Virus record (IMG/VR): IMGVR_UViG_3300008267_001650 | Coordinates: 1-47,569 of that record | DNA: 47,569 bases | Source: a virus | Reading direction: 5' to 3' (one strand) | Part shown: in pieces, positions 8,045 through 17,700 of the stretch | Position numbering within the stretch: position 1 is the first letter of the stretch | Layout: each line of letters starts with the position of its first letter | Made by a program: the position numbers and the translations under genes | Notes under the pieces: generated by a model | What the model saw: only the letters and a program-made list of their open reading frames with translations | The model's database searches: none | What the model was told of the DNA's origin: nothing

Positions 8045-10904
8045 AGTTCCTATCATCACATTAATCACACAGACTGATACATTGCACGATGAGCAAAAAG
8101 GCTTTATTGCTGCGCCGGGTAAACTATTGACAGTCACTACAAGAACTCCGGCTCACTACCCTTGGAGCAACGCTGGACAAGGGGTTGATGTTAAGAGTAC
8201 ACTTGACGCAGTTAAGAGTCTACCGGTAACCCCTTCTAGTGGGGTGCAAAAAGCAAATCAAGAAGGACTTGCCTCAGGGGCACTGCCTCCTGCTATTGCA
8301 ACTGTTGCTTCTGCGCCGGACACTAAGACAATCAGTAAATCAGTTGACAAGACAGTAACTAACGCCGTAATGGGCAGTATTGCAACAAGTGCGGCTGTTG
8401 GTGTTGCTAAGCAAGCTGTAACGTCAGGCGCTGCTATTGTTAGATCGACCGGCGGTGTCATTAACGGCGAAGGCAATATCGTCGCTGTAGGTACATATGC
8501 TCAAACTCCTACTCAGCTTGTTAACGCAAATGTATTAAAGCCGGGTGCAGACACGCTTATTAATGGATTGGCACAACGAGCAGGAGCTACCGTTGAAAGT
8601 ATTATGCCTAAGGGACTCTTCACCGGTAAGCCTGGCGCAGTAGACCTAAAGTCTTTCATATCAGATACCGCATCACAGACTACAGCCGTTGTTACAACAA
8701 TGCAAAAAGCTCAAAATACTCTGGGCAAGATCGGCGCACTGACCGGCAAAGAAGCACCTACCCAGAGTGCAGGTATAGTTGCAGCCGCAGCCACAGTAGG
8801 TCTTACACCTACTATAAATGCAGTTAAGAGTGTTTCAGGTATAGCAACATCAGCGGTCAACAAAATTCCTGGTTCATTATCAGCTACAGTGTCCGGCGCC
8901 TTAGGCTCAGCTACGGCAGGCATAACTTCAGATCTTAACAAAGTTACTGGACAAATTACAAACGTTGCCGGACAATTAACTGGCACGCTGGGTCAAGCTA
9001 GTACTGCATTAAAAGCAATCGGATCGGGTGCGGCAGCAGCCGGTCTTGCAAACAAATTAGGCGGGCTTGGCGGCATATCGAATGCAGCTAAAGGCTTAAC
9101 AAAGGGACTTAGTGGGCTTAAGAATATCAAAGGCATTTCCGGACTCGCTGGTAAACTCGGAGGTCTATTTGGTGGCGGCGACGGCCCGTCATTCACTGAT
9201 CTAGTAGAGTCAGTTAAAGGACCAGCAGGGGCAGCCTTTACTAGTATCAGAGATAGTTTGAAGCCGCTTCAGGCAGGCGTACCGCAAAATCTTTCTGCGA
9301 TTGCCAAAGCAACTGCTGCTACTCTTGCAGGCATTTCTAGTAGCGCAAGTGAAATTACCGGAGAAGGTGCTGACTTATTAAATCAATTCATCAATGAGAA
9401 TGGGGTAACCTCAATCACTGATATAAATGAATTGCTTGATAACAATACTGTAGCTGGAATCACCGGAGCATTCAAACAAGTAAAAACTCAACTTAACTCA
9501 ATTGGTGATGGTTACGCTGGACAGTCGGCTAATCTAATAAATCAGATAGGCGCAGTGGTTACTAATAATACGACAAGTGGTGTTAGCAATGATATTATTT
9601 CTCAGTTCGGTGGAAATGCAGTAGCTACAATAACTGGATTGACCAAAGCATTCAGCGACACTACTCGGTTAGCTACCGGGATACCTGACAACTTAGGTTC
9701 AATTGTTAATCCAATGAATACATTGAATAATGTTTTCAATGAGATCAACACTGATATTACCGGGGTAGCCACTTCGCTACCGCTGACTCCTACTAATGCC
9801 GAAGAGGCAATCACTGCTATCGGTAATGCAGTGAACGACATCAGTGGTATAATTGGTGCAGGTCCTGCTATTGCGAACGGCGATATGAGAGAGTTGAGTA
9901 ACGCAGCCACTGCTATTCAGACCGGAGCAAGTTCAGCAAGAGCATCCGCCCTCGCTAGTGGAATTAATAATTTACCAGGTGGGCTTAAGTCTGTAGGTGC
10001 TGTTATGAACAACGCGGCTGATGCTATAAACAGCCTGCCTGGTACTGAAATGTTAGGGGACCTGGTAAAGAATATACAAACTTCTGCACTAAATGAAGGA
10101 ATTAAAAATATCAATGGAATAACATCTTCTGTTAATTCTAAATTGAAGGGAGTTTTAGGAAAAGCAGGTGGATTAACTAATCTAATTAGTTCTGCATTAC
10201 CATTGGGTAAAGCCGCTGGATTATTGTCTGGACTATCAGCATTGGGGGCAGGTGGACCTGCCAAAGTAAAACTTCCAACAGTTAGCTTCAATACATTTGA
10301 CCGAGACTCAGTAGACATTCAAGTTAAAACATTACTAGATAATATCAAAATTCCTCTACCAAATCTCCTCGGGGATATCAAGAGTAGTGTTGTCAATCAA
10401 GTAGAGCAATTGATTAAGCAGAATAAAGATGCATTTAAGATTTTTGATGAACTAGAAAGCTGGGATCAAAAGATTAAAGATGCTACTGATAAGTTATTCC
10501 AAGCCGAATCTGATTTTCCAGCCGGTGATAGGGGAATTGCTGCTGCACAAAACTTACTAGATAGTTTGATTAACGACAGTGAGTATAAATCACTTCTTAA
10601 GAAAGCAGATACTATAGGAGAAGATGCAATAGGTGATGTTAAGTCACTTATCAATAATGCAGGAAAGACTGCATCTAATATGCTTAATAGTAGTCAGTTG
10701 GGTGAAGCAGTAAGCACTATTAAATCTAGTGCTATGGAAATACTACAACAAACCTCATCAGATGCTACTAGGTCCGCAGTCAAATCAGTGAAGGGTCAAG
10801 GATCTACCGCAGTGACTATGCTGCAAAGTAAAAAATCTTCTTCCGAGCAAGATATTAATAACTCACTTGCTGGAATCGTGGGCCCATCAACGGGCGCAAC
10901 ATAA
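8031..10904 (+). CDS. long Ala/Gly/Ser-rich virion protein, possible tape-measure
   Basis: Protein of 957 residues dominated by Ala, Gly, Ser, Thr and Ile/Leu in long helical, weakly repetitive stretches, for example GLSGLKNIKGISGLAGKLGG and many short T-G-x-L-G-x-A segments. The last 200 residues are more charged (EQLIKQNKDAFKIFDELES). No enzyme motif is visible. I choose GTG 8031, which has AGGCGGA just upstream inside the end of the gp5-like gene; GTG 7998 would also be open but lacks such a site. Its length, helical bias and place between gp5 and gp25 allow a tape-measure role (T4 gp29 is 590 residues) but this is inference. A membrane-active or scaffolding role is also possible. Confidence 0.65.
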   Translation: MNPAKVPIITLITQTDTLHDEQKGFIAAPGKLLTVTTRTPAHYPWSNAGQGVDVKSTLDAVKSLPVTPSSGVQKANQEGLASGALPPAIATVASAPDTKTISKSVDKTVTNAVMGSIATSAAVGVAKQAVTSGAAIVRSTGGVINGEGNIVAVGTYAQTPTQLVNANVLKPGADTLINGLAQRAGATVESIMPKGLFTGKPGAVDLKSFISDTASQTTAVVTTMQKAQNTLGKIGALTGKEAPTQSAGIVAAAATVGLTPTINAVKSVSGIATSAVNKIPGSLSATVSGALGSATAGITSDLNKVTGQITNVAGQLTGTLGQASTALKAIGSGAAAAGLANKLGGLGGISNAAKGLTKGLSGLKNIKGISGLAGKLGGLFGGGDGPSFTDLVESVKGPAGAAFTSIRDSLKPLQAGVPQNLSAIAKATAATLAGISSSASEITGEGADLLNQFINENGVTSITDINELLDNNTVAGITGAFKQVKTQLNSIGDGYAGQSANLINQIGAVVTNNTTSGVSNDIISQFGGNAVATITGLTKAFSDTTRLATGIPDNLGSIVNPMNTLNNVFNEINTDITGVATSLPLTPTNAEEAITAIGNAVNDISGIIGAGPAIANGDMRELSNAATAIQTGASSARASALASGINNLPGGLKSVGAVMNNAADAINSLPGTEMLGDLVKNIQTSALNEGIKNINGITSSVNSKLKGVLGKAGGLTNLISSALPLGKAAGLLSGLSALGAGGPAKVKLPTVSFNTFDRDSVDIQVKTLLDNIKIPLPNLLGDIKSSVVNQVEQLIKQNKDAFKIFDELESWDQKIKDATDKLFQAESDFPAGDRGIAAAQNLLDSLINDSEYKSLLKKADTIGEDAIGDVKSLINNAGKTASNMLNSSQLGEAVSTIKSSAMEILQQTSSDATRSAVKSVKGQGSTAVTMLQSKKSSSEQDINNSLAGIVGPSTGAT

Positions 10905-10918
10905 TACTTAACCTAGGA

Positions 10919-10926
10919 ACTAAATA
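10919..10926 (+). promoter_or_regulatory. late-promoter-like octamer ACTAAATA before gp25
   Basis: ACTAAATA ends 6 nt before the A of the gp25 ATG at 10932, so a transcript starting at the usual T4 distance would be leaderless. Read-through mRNA would instead use AGGAAC at 10915-10920 as a distant Shine-Dalgarno. Only six of eight bases match the T4 consensus, so this is a weak call on its own. Confidence 0.35.
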
Positions 10927-10931
10927 ATAGT

Positions 10932-11381
10932 ATGCCACAATATTATGGATATTCAAGCATTGATGCTAACAAGCCAAAGACGACTAATGCTACGTCCGGC
11001 ACGGATGGCGGCCCAGGTGGTGTTAGACAACCTATCTACTGGGGCAAAAAGTTTGCATTAGTTGATGAGCAACTTGTTATTCAAGATTTTATTAATGCAT
11101 TCAACATTAGACAGGGTACTAAAGTAGGCAGGCCAGGGTATGGTACTAAATTATGGGACTTTGTTTTTGATCCTAATACTGCGGATGTAGTATATTCAAT
11201 CCAAGAAGAAGTGCGTAGAGTAGCTAATAGTGATCCACGAATTACTATCGCTACAATAAGTGTGTATCCAAAAGATAACGGTATACTTGTTGAATTAGAA
11301 ATGGCAGTTAACCCGTTCAACCAAGCACAGCTAGTTTCAGTATTCCTTAATCAACAGACTGGTACTGCCGGTTTCCAGTAA
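10932..11381 (+). CDS. 25: gp25-like baseplate wedge protein
   Basis: Baseplate wedge protein of the GPW/gp25 family, part of the core bundle with gp6 and gp53 that joins sheath and baseplate. The core from about residue 35 shows FALVDEQLVIQDFINAFNIR, then RPGYGTKLWDFVFDP, EEVRRVANSDPRI and a final strand pair, in the family order. Length 149 residues compares with 132 in T4. The first 30 residues are Gly/Thr-rich and variable. It precedes gp6 directly, the order seen in T4-like phages. The start ATG 10932 is 28 nt after the previous stop. Confidence 0.92.
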   Translation: MPQYYGYSSIDANKPKTTNATSGTDGGPGGVRQPIYWGKKFALVDEQLVIQDFINAFNIRQGTKVGRPGYGTKLWDFVFDPNTADVVYSIQEEVRRVANSDPRITIATISVYPKDNGILVELEMAVNPFNQAQLVSVFLNQQTGTAGFQ

Positions 11382-11391
11382 AGCTAAAAAT

Positions 11392-11428
11392 CGCTCTTTT
11401 TTACAAAGATAAATACTTTAAAAGAGTG
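11392..11428 (+). promoter_or_regulatory. hairpin enclosing a late promoter and covering the gp6 ribosome site
   Basis: CGCTCTTTT (11392-11400) can pair with AAAAGAGTG (11420-11428), nine pairs with one G-U. The 19-nt loop holds the octamer GATAAATA. The right arm contains the purine-rich AAGAG that serves as gp6 ribosome site. RNA reading through from gp25 would carry both arms and hide the site; RNA from the enclosed promoter would lack the left arm. T4 gene e is the known precedent. Confidence 0.5.
11408..11415 (+). promoter_or_regulatory. T4-type late promoter octamer for gp6
   Basis: GATAAATA, one mismatch to TATAAATA, 20 nt before the gp6 ATG. The predicted start at 11421 lies at the beginning of the AAAGAG ribosome site. 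It sits in the loop of the hairpin at 11392-11428. Confidence 0.55.
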
Positions 11429-11435
11429 ATACCAT

Positions 11436-14400
11436 ATGGCAACAAGTTCAAGACAATCAGCTTTATTCGGTTTGAACGATTGGAAAACTATTTACCAAAC
11501 CTTCAATCAAGCCGATTTTAGAAGTTATGATTACGAAACTCTGCGTAAGAGCTTCATCGATTACCTACAACTATACTATCCAGAAACGTTTAACGACTAC
11601 ACTGAATCAAGCGAATTCATTGCGCTTCTTGATGTCATCGCCTTTATGGGACAAGGTCTTGCATTCCGCAGTGACTTGAATGCTCGTGAAAACTTTATCG
11701 ACACCGCCGAACGTAGAGACAGTGTTATCAAGCTTGCCAATCTTGTAAGCTACACTCCGAAAAGAAACATTGCAGGGCAGGGTTATCTAAAGGTAACAAG
11801 CATAAGCACTACACAGAATCTTAACGACATCAATGGTATGAATCTAAGCAATCAGACTATTCTTTGGAACGACCCTGCTAACCCCAATTGGCTCGAACAG
11901 TTTAATACTATTATTAATGCCACGTTAGTCGATACTCAGAAGGTCGGTAAGCCTGGTAATATCCAAGACTTACTAGGGGTAACAACTGCTGAGTACAGTA
12001 TGGCTATTCCTAATGATGTTTTGCCTATTGTTCCTTTCGACAGCACAGTTGATGGCATCAATATGAATTTTGAATTAGTGAGTGCTAGTTCTATAGACAC
12101 TGACTATATCTACGAGATTCCACCTGCGCCTAGCGGACAATTTAATATATTGTATCGTAATGATAAGTTGGGCTTCGGTAGCCCACAAACAGGATTCTTC
12201 TTCTATTTCAAGCAAGGTTCGCTCACTACATATGATTTTACTTTCCAACAGCAAATCAGTAACCAAACTGCCGACATTGATATTCAAGGTATCAACAACA
12301 GTGACACATGGTTATATCAAATCCTAGAAGACGGCACGCAGTCTCAGTGGAATCAAGTAGAGAGTGTGTATGCTGATGCTTATCTACAAACAGAAGCGTC
12401 CACAAGAGCAATCTATTCGGTTGATAGTCGCTTTAACGACCAAGTATCATACGTGTTCGGTGACGGAGTATTCAGTGCTATTCCTGTCGGAAACTTTACT
12501 GCTTATGTAAGAGCAGGTAACGCATTGACCTATACGATTGATCCTATCGAAATGTCTGGGGTCAGCGTCACATTCACTTACTTGAGCAGAGCAAGTAAGT
12601 TTGAAACAATCACATTCAATCTTGAATTACCTACTCCTGTAACTACTGCACAACAGCGAGAACCACTTGACGAAATCAAGCTTCGTGCCCCTACTCGTTA
12701 CTATTCACAAAATCGTATGGTCAACGGTGAAGACTATAACAACTTCCCCTACACATTGTACAGTTCAATTGTTAAGAGTAAAGCTATTAACCGCTCAAGT
12801 ATTGGTGTTAGTAAGAATCTAGATTTACTTGACCCAACCGGCAAGTATTCAAGTACAAATAGTTTTGGTAGTGATACTCTATCAAGTGTATTGTCATTGA
12901 ATCGTGCTACTCAGTACTACATACAAAATTATCCTAGATATACTGTAACTTCTCTTACTGCTCCAACGACACCGGCTGATCAAGTCGTATATTGGAAAAC
13001 AAGTTCAGTTGATACTGGCGCAGAATCAGGTTATGTGTATACAGTTTCCGGTTCATTAGAACAGCCGCAGTCCGTGGGTACATTCAATACGACAAATCTA
13101 AAGTATTTGACTACTGGCGCAATATTAAAGTTCAATGCACCTGCAGGATATTATTTTGATCTCACTACCAATAGACTAGTACCGGGCATTGCGCCAAGTG
13201 CTGAAAATGAATATATTTGGACAACTGTCCTAAGCGTTGTAGGAGACGGTAGCAATAACGGTAGCGGTAGCTTTGCTAACGGAGCGGGCCCAATCAAAGT
13301 TAATGGCTACGTACCCGCAGGTGTAATACTCACACAAATCATTCCGGTGTTTGATAACTCGTTGTCAACTACATTGATTCAGGAATGCTTAATTAAAATG
13401 GAATTACAGCAAGATTTTACTTTAGTATTTGACAATAGCCTATTAGTAAATCAAGAACGCTGGAGTATTAGTTCGTTTAATGATAGTGACTATTTTGTGA
13501 AATTTGACAACACCGGTGCCAATACCTATATGATTACATATAAGGCACTTACTTACTATTTTGGTAGCGTTGCTGATACAAGATTCACATTTAGCCCAGA
13601 TGAATTAGTATACGATCCTTTCTCTGGTAAAATTATTCAGGACTTTATTAATGTACTAGCTATCAATTCGCAATTTGGTACAAGTACACCTTTAGGGGTC
13701 GACTTAAAGGTAAATATTTTAGGACAGACCGTCGAGAGCGATGGGTATGTAAATGACTTCCAAGTTGAAGTAGCAGCTACCGACGTAAACAATCGTCAAT
13801 TAATATTAAATCCAGATTTCTTTAATGAGATTACCGGATATCAAAATAATAATGCTAATACCGGTGTATATGTGTTCTTTGAAACTTTGCAAGATCCTAT
13901 TAACTTAACACGCCAGTACATTGTACCTTCAAGCGATGTAGTTTACATCTTTCCAAACAAGAGTCAAGTTGGAACTAGTAAGTACGACTATCCTTTAGGT
14001 ACATTATTTTATGCTTACGCTGAAAATAAATTCTATAAGACTATTCAAGATCAAACTATTACTACCCCATTCTATATTGTAACCGAACAGCTTCAATATT
14101 CAATGAAGCCTGGTCGTCAAGGATTGAGCTATCAGTATAGACATAACAGTAACAACACTGCAAGAATTGATCCAGTGACAACAAACATCATTGACTTGTA
14201 TGTTGTTACTCAGGCATACTATACTGCATATCAAAACTATATTGTAGATACAACGAACACGATTCCAGAACCAACAAGACCTACTATCGGGGAACTGCAA
14301 CAAGAGTATGGTGAAGTACAAAACTATAAAATGATGAGTGATGCTCTCATATTAAATAGCGTTGTGTTTAAACCGCTATTTGGTCCTAAAGCAGATCCTG

Positions 14401-14738
14401 CACTACGTTCTACTGTCAAGGTAATCAAAGCGCCAGGCATTAATGCAAGCGACAGCGAAATTCGAAGTGCAGTATTAGCAGCAATGAATGATTATTTCAA
14501 CATCAACTTTTGGGATTTCGGAGACACCTTCTACTTCTCAGAACTTACCGCCTACTTACACGGATCAGTAGGTTCATTACTTAGTTCAGTCGTTCTTGTA
14601 CCGAACGACCCAACTATGAGTTTCGGAGATTTATATGAGATAAAATGTATGCCCTACGAGATTTTTGTTAACGCAGCAACAGCAAATGATGTGGTGGTGA
14701 TCCCAGCACTCACACCCGCCGAATTACAGGTAAGATAA
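11436..14738 (+). CDS. 6: gp6-like baseplate wedge protein
   Basis: Core wedge protein that forms the inner baseplate ring and binds gp25, gp53 and gp7. The N-terminal signature is plain: FNQADFRSYDYETLRKSFID, YYPETFNDYTESSEFIALLD, RSDLNARENFIDTAERRDSV and LVSYTPKRN within residues 20-115, as in gp6/gpJ-type proteins. The conserved C-terminal part (about 985-1060) includes SEIRSAVLAAMNDYFNINFW and LHGSVGSLLSSVVLVPND. At 1100 residues it is much longer than T4 gp6 (660), the extra length lying in the middle as beta-rich sequence. The start ATG 11436 follows the hairpin and late promoter at 11392-11428. The next gene begins 8 nt after its stop. Confidence 0.92.
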   Translation: MATSSRQSALFGLNDWKTIYQTFNQADFRSYDYETLRKSFIDYLQLYYPETFNDYTESSEFIALLDVIAFMGQGLAFRSDLNARENFIDTAERRDSVIKLANLVSYTPKRNIAGQGYLKVTSISTTQNLNDINGMNLSNQTILWNDPANPNWLEQFNTIINATLVDTQKVGKPGNIQDLLGVTTAEYSMAIPNDVLPIVPFDSTVDGINMNFELVSASSIDTDYIYEIPPAPSGQFNILYRNDKLGFGSPQTGFFFYFKQGSLTTYDFTFQQQISNQTADIDIQGINNSDTWLYQILEDGTQSQWNQVESVYADAYLQTEASTRAIYSVDSRFNDQVSYVFGDGVFSAIPVGNFTAYVRAGNALTYTIDPIEMSGVSVTFTYLSRASKFETITFNLELPTPVTTAQQREPLDEIKLRAPTRYYSQNRMVNGEDYNNFPYTLYSSIVKSKAINRSSIGVSKNLDLLDPTGKYSSTNSFGSDTLSSVLSLNRATQYYIQNYPRYTVTSLTAPTTPADQVVYWKTSSVDTGAESGYVYTVSGSLEQPQSVGTFNTTNLKYLTTGAILKFNAPAGYYFDLTTNRLVPGIAPSAENEYIWTTVLSVVGDGSNNGSGSFANGAGPIKVNGYVPAGVILTQIIPVFDNSLSTTLIQECLIKMELQQDFTLVFDNSLLVNQERWSISSFNDSDYFVKFDNTGANTYMITYKALTYYFGSVADTRFTFSPDELVYDPFSGKIIQDFINVLAINSQFGTSTPLGVDLKVNILGQTVESDGYVNDFQVEVAATDVNNRQLILNPDFFNEITGYQNNNANTGVYVFFETLQDPINLTRQYIVPSSDVVYIFPNKSQVGTSKYDYPLGTLFYAYAENKFYKTIQDQTITTPFYIVTEQLQYSMKPGRQGLSYQYRHNSNNTARIDPVTTNIIDLYVVTQAYYTAYQNYIVDTTNTIPEPTRPTIGELQQEYGEVQNYKMMSDALILNSVVFKPLFGPKADPALRSTVKVIKAPGINASDSEIRSAVLAAMNDYFNINFWDFGDTFYFSELTAYLHGSVGSLLSSVVLVPNDPTMSFGDLYEIKCMPYEIFVNAATANDVVVIPALTPAELQVR

Positions 14739-14746
14739 GTATATAC

Positions 14747-17700
14747 ATGGCTAGAATTAGAACATTAGACTTCCTCCCGGAAATTTTTCAGACATCCACC
14801 AATAGTGAATTTTTGGCAGCAACGCTTGATCAAATCGTTAATCCGCCAAGCACGATACGTATTCAAGGATATGTGGGCAGCAAACTCGGGTATGGTATTA
14901 ATGCGACAAACAACTATGTAATTGAACCTACTAAAATTCGCACGGACTACCAATTAGATCCGGCAGTTGTCTTTACTAAAAAAGACGAAGAAATTGCCCA
15001 AGATTTCATTAGCTATCCTGGTATGATTGATGCACTAAATCTACAGGGCGCAGTAACTAACAACAATTCTAGACTTTTTGAAAGTCAATTCTATTCGTGG
15101 GATTCGTTTACCGATCTTGACAAACTAATTAACTACAATCAATATTATTGGTTACCGTTCGGCGCGCCAGCAGTAACAGTAAGCGCAGCCACAGTTTTTG
15201 CAAGCCAAGATTATGTCATCACTGATTTACCAAATGGATATAGCATCAGTGAGTTAGGTAGCGGTGGCGCCGCTGTTAATCCAACGCTTACCCTACTCAG
15301 AGGCGGCGTGTATAATTTTGCTGTCAGTCAGAGTAGTCAATTTTGGATTCAGGGCGAACCAGGCGTTACTGGTTATAGTCCAGCACAGCCTAATCTGTAC
15401 ACTCGTGATGTATATGGGGTCTCCAACAACGGTGCTAGTCAAGGTATCGTAAACTTTGCAGTGCCTAACAAAGACGCACAGGATGAATTTAACTTCCCCT
15501 ACAATACTACAGTAGATGTAATTTCTGATATCCCATTCGATCAAGTTAACGGAGCTAGACTGCAAGATTTAACTAACGGCATTGACGGAGTTACCGGTCT
15601 TAACGGCCTTACTGTTATGTTCTATAACACTGGGGTAGTGAATGAAACTGGATATGTAAGCTCGTACTTCGGTGAAACTGAATACGACACAAATCTTGGA
15701 TTAGTTGAACCCGTTGTTGCAACTGTTGGTAGCTGTGACTCATCTAGTCTCACACTCTCAGACGGTACTACTGATTTATTTTATGCGGTTGATCCTAATA
15801 CCGGTGTACTAATTTTTGCTCAACCTACTATTACGTTTAATAGCCCTGCTTTCGGAGGAATTGTTCCGGGACAAGTATACTATGTAAACAATGTCATCAA
15901 CTCAACTGATTTTACTATTAGTGAAACGCTGGGCGGATCGGCAGTGTCTCTTACTCCTAGTACCGGAGCAATGCCAGCAAATATTAATCAAGGGTTGTAC
16001 GAAGAAGGATTCTACACCCCAGTAAGTCAAAACTTCTATCAAGTGGAGTACGTTGGTGATCCAAATGACCCTGTATTAAGATTAAATCCAACAGGACTTA
16101 TTCCGATCAATACAAAAATCACAGCAATATATGGACAGCAATATGTTGGTTTAGGATTCTATAAGAACGTTGCCGGAAACATAACACAAATTCCATACAT
16201 AAGCGCACCGAAAGATATTCTATATTATCAAGACGGAACAACTGCTAATAAGGTAGGTGTTATCAGACTAATTGAAAGTAACGTTACTAACACATTAGAT
16301 GTAGAGACCGATATTTTAGGTCAAAAAAACTTCACATCAACTAACGGTGTAGTATTTACGAATGGATTAAAAGTAGAGTTTGACGGTGATGTAGTACCGG
16401 CAAGTTACCTAACAGGCGAATATTATGTTGAAGGAGTTGGTACCGGTATCCAACTTCTTCCTGTAGAGTCTTTAGTAGTTCCAGAAACATTCACATTAGA
16501 TGAATACAATCCTTATGACATAGCACCGTATGATATTGGCAATTATGATGTTAACTTAAATGTGCCGATTGACAAAGACTACATTACGATTGCTCGTGAC
16601 AGTATTAGTAAAAATGCTTGGTCAAGAAGTAACCGCTGGTTCCATATTGATGTAATTAGAGCTACTGCAACTTACAACAATAATCCAAATATTGTTACTA
16701 CGTTGGGCGCATATACTAACAAAGCCAACCGCCCGATTATTGAATTCTATCCTAATCTTAAAATGTTTAATTCTGGTTCTCGTGGAAAGAATCTAGTTGA
16801 CTTCTTTGATACAAGACAAACAGATGCATTATCGGTAATTCCCGGAACGAAAGCATACTACCCAGACGTTGAAACTTATACTGCATATGCTGCTACTATC
16901 GCATCAACAGTTACGTCCCCGGTTGCACCAAGTACGTTTGTTGTAGGTCAAACTTATCAGATTAACACATTAGGAACTACTGATTGGAATGTTGTAGCAG
17001 GCACATCAGGCGCAAGCTTTGTTATAGGTCAACGAATTACTTGTGCGGCAGCAGGAACCGGCACAGGTACCGCAACCCTGCTTGATACTAATACAACTAT
17101 TACTGTCAGTGAAGATGACATAACTGGATTATTCCAAGTAGGAATGTACGTCGGTGACACTGATGCTATTTTGCCGACTAACACACAAATCACAAGTATT
17201 TCTGGTACAGGTACAGGGACTTTAACATTAGCAGTTGAATGGCCAACTCCAGAAAACATTGCAGGTGCAAGCAACGCTAGTATCGTAGGCACTGACACTA
17301 CAGTTAACAACTATGAAGTATTCCCTGGTTCTAGAATTATTTTCAGTGAAGATACTACTGCCGGAACACGAACAAAAATCTACGTAGTAGATATTTCAGA
17401 AATTGTCACAGGTGAAGGCCCAGTCATTACATTGTCATTAGCTGAAGACGCTGAAATACTTCCAGACGACCAAGTTGCTATTCTACGTGGGTACAACTAT
17501 CGGGGTGAAACGTTCTACTACACAGGAACGGAATATTTACAAGCACAACAAAAAGTTACGGTAAATCAAGCTCCGCTGTTTGACGTATTTGATGAAAACG
17601 GCATTAGTTTCGGAGACACAGATGTATACAACGGTTCGAGCTTCCTAGGTAATAAGTTGTTTGCATACGGCGTAAGCGACTCTACCATTGACGACCCAGT

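Noticed and set aside
8711-10318. Several minus-strand open frames of 90-130 codons within the Ala-rich gene
   Set aside because: They are reverse-strand shadows of Ala/Gly/Thr-rich coding sequence, with no ribosome sites and no recognisable protein.
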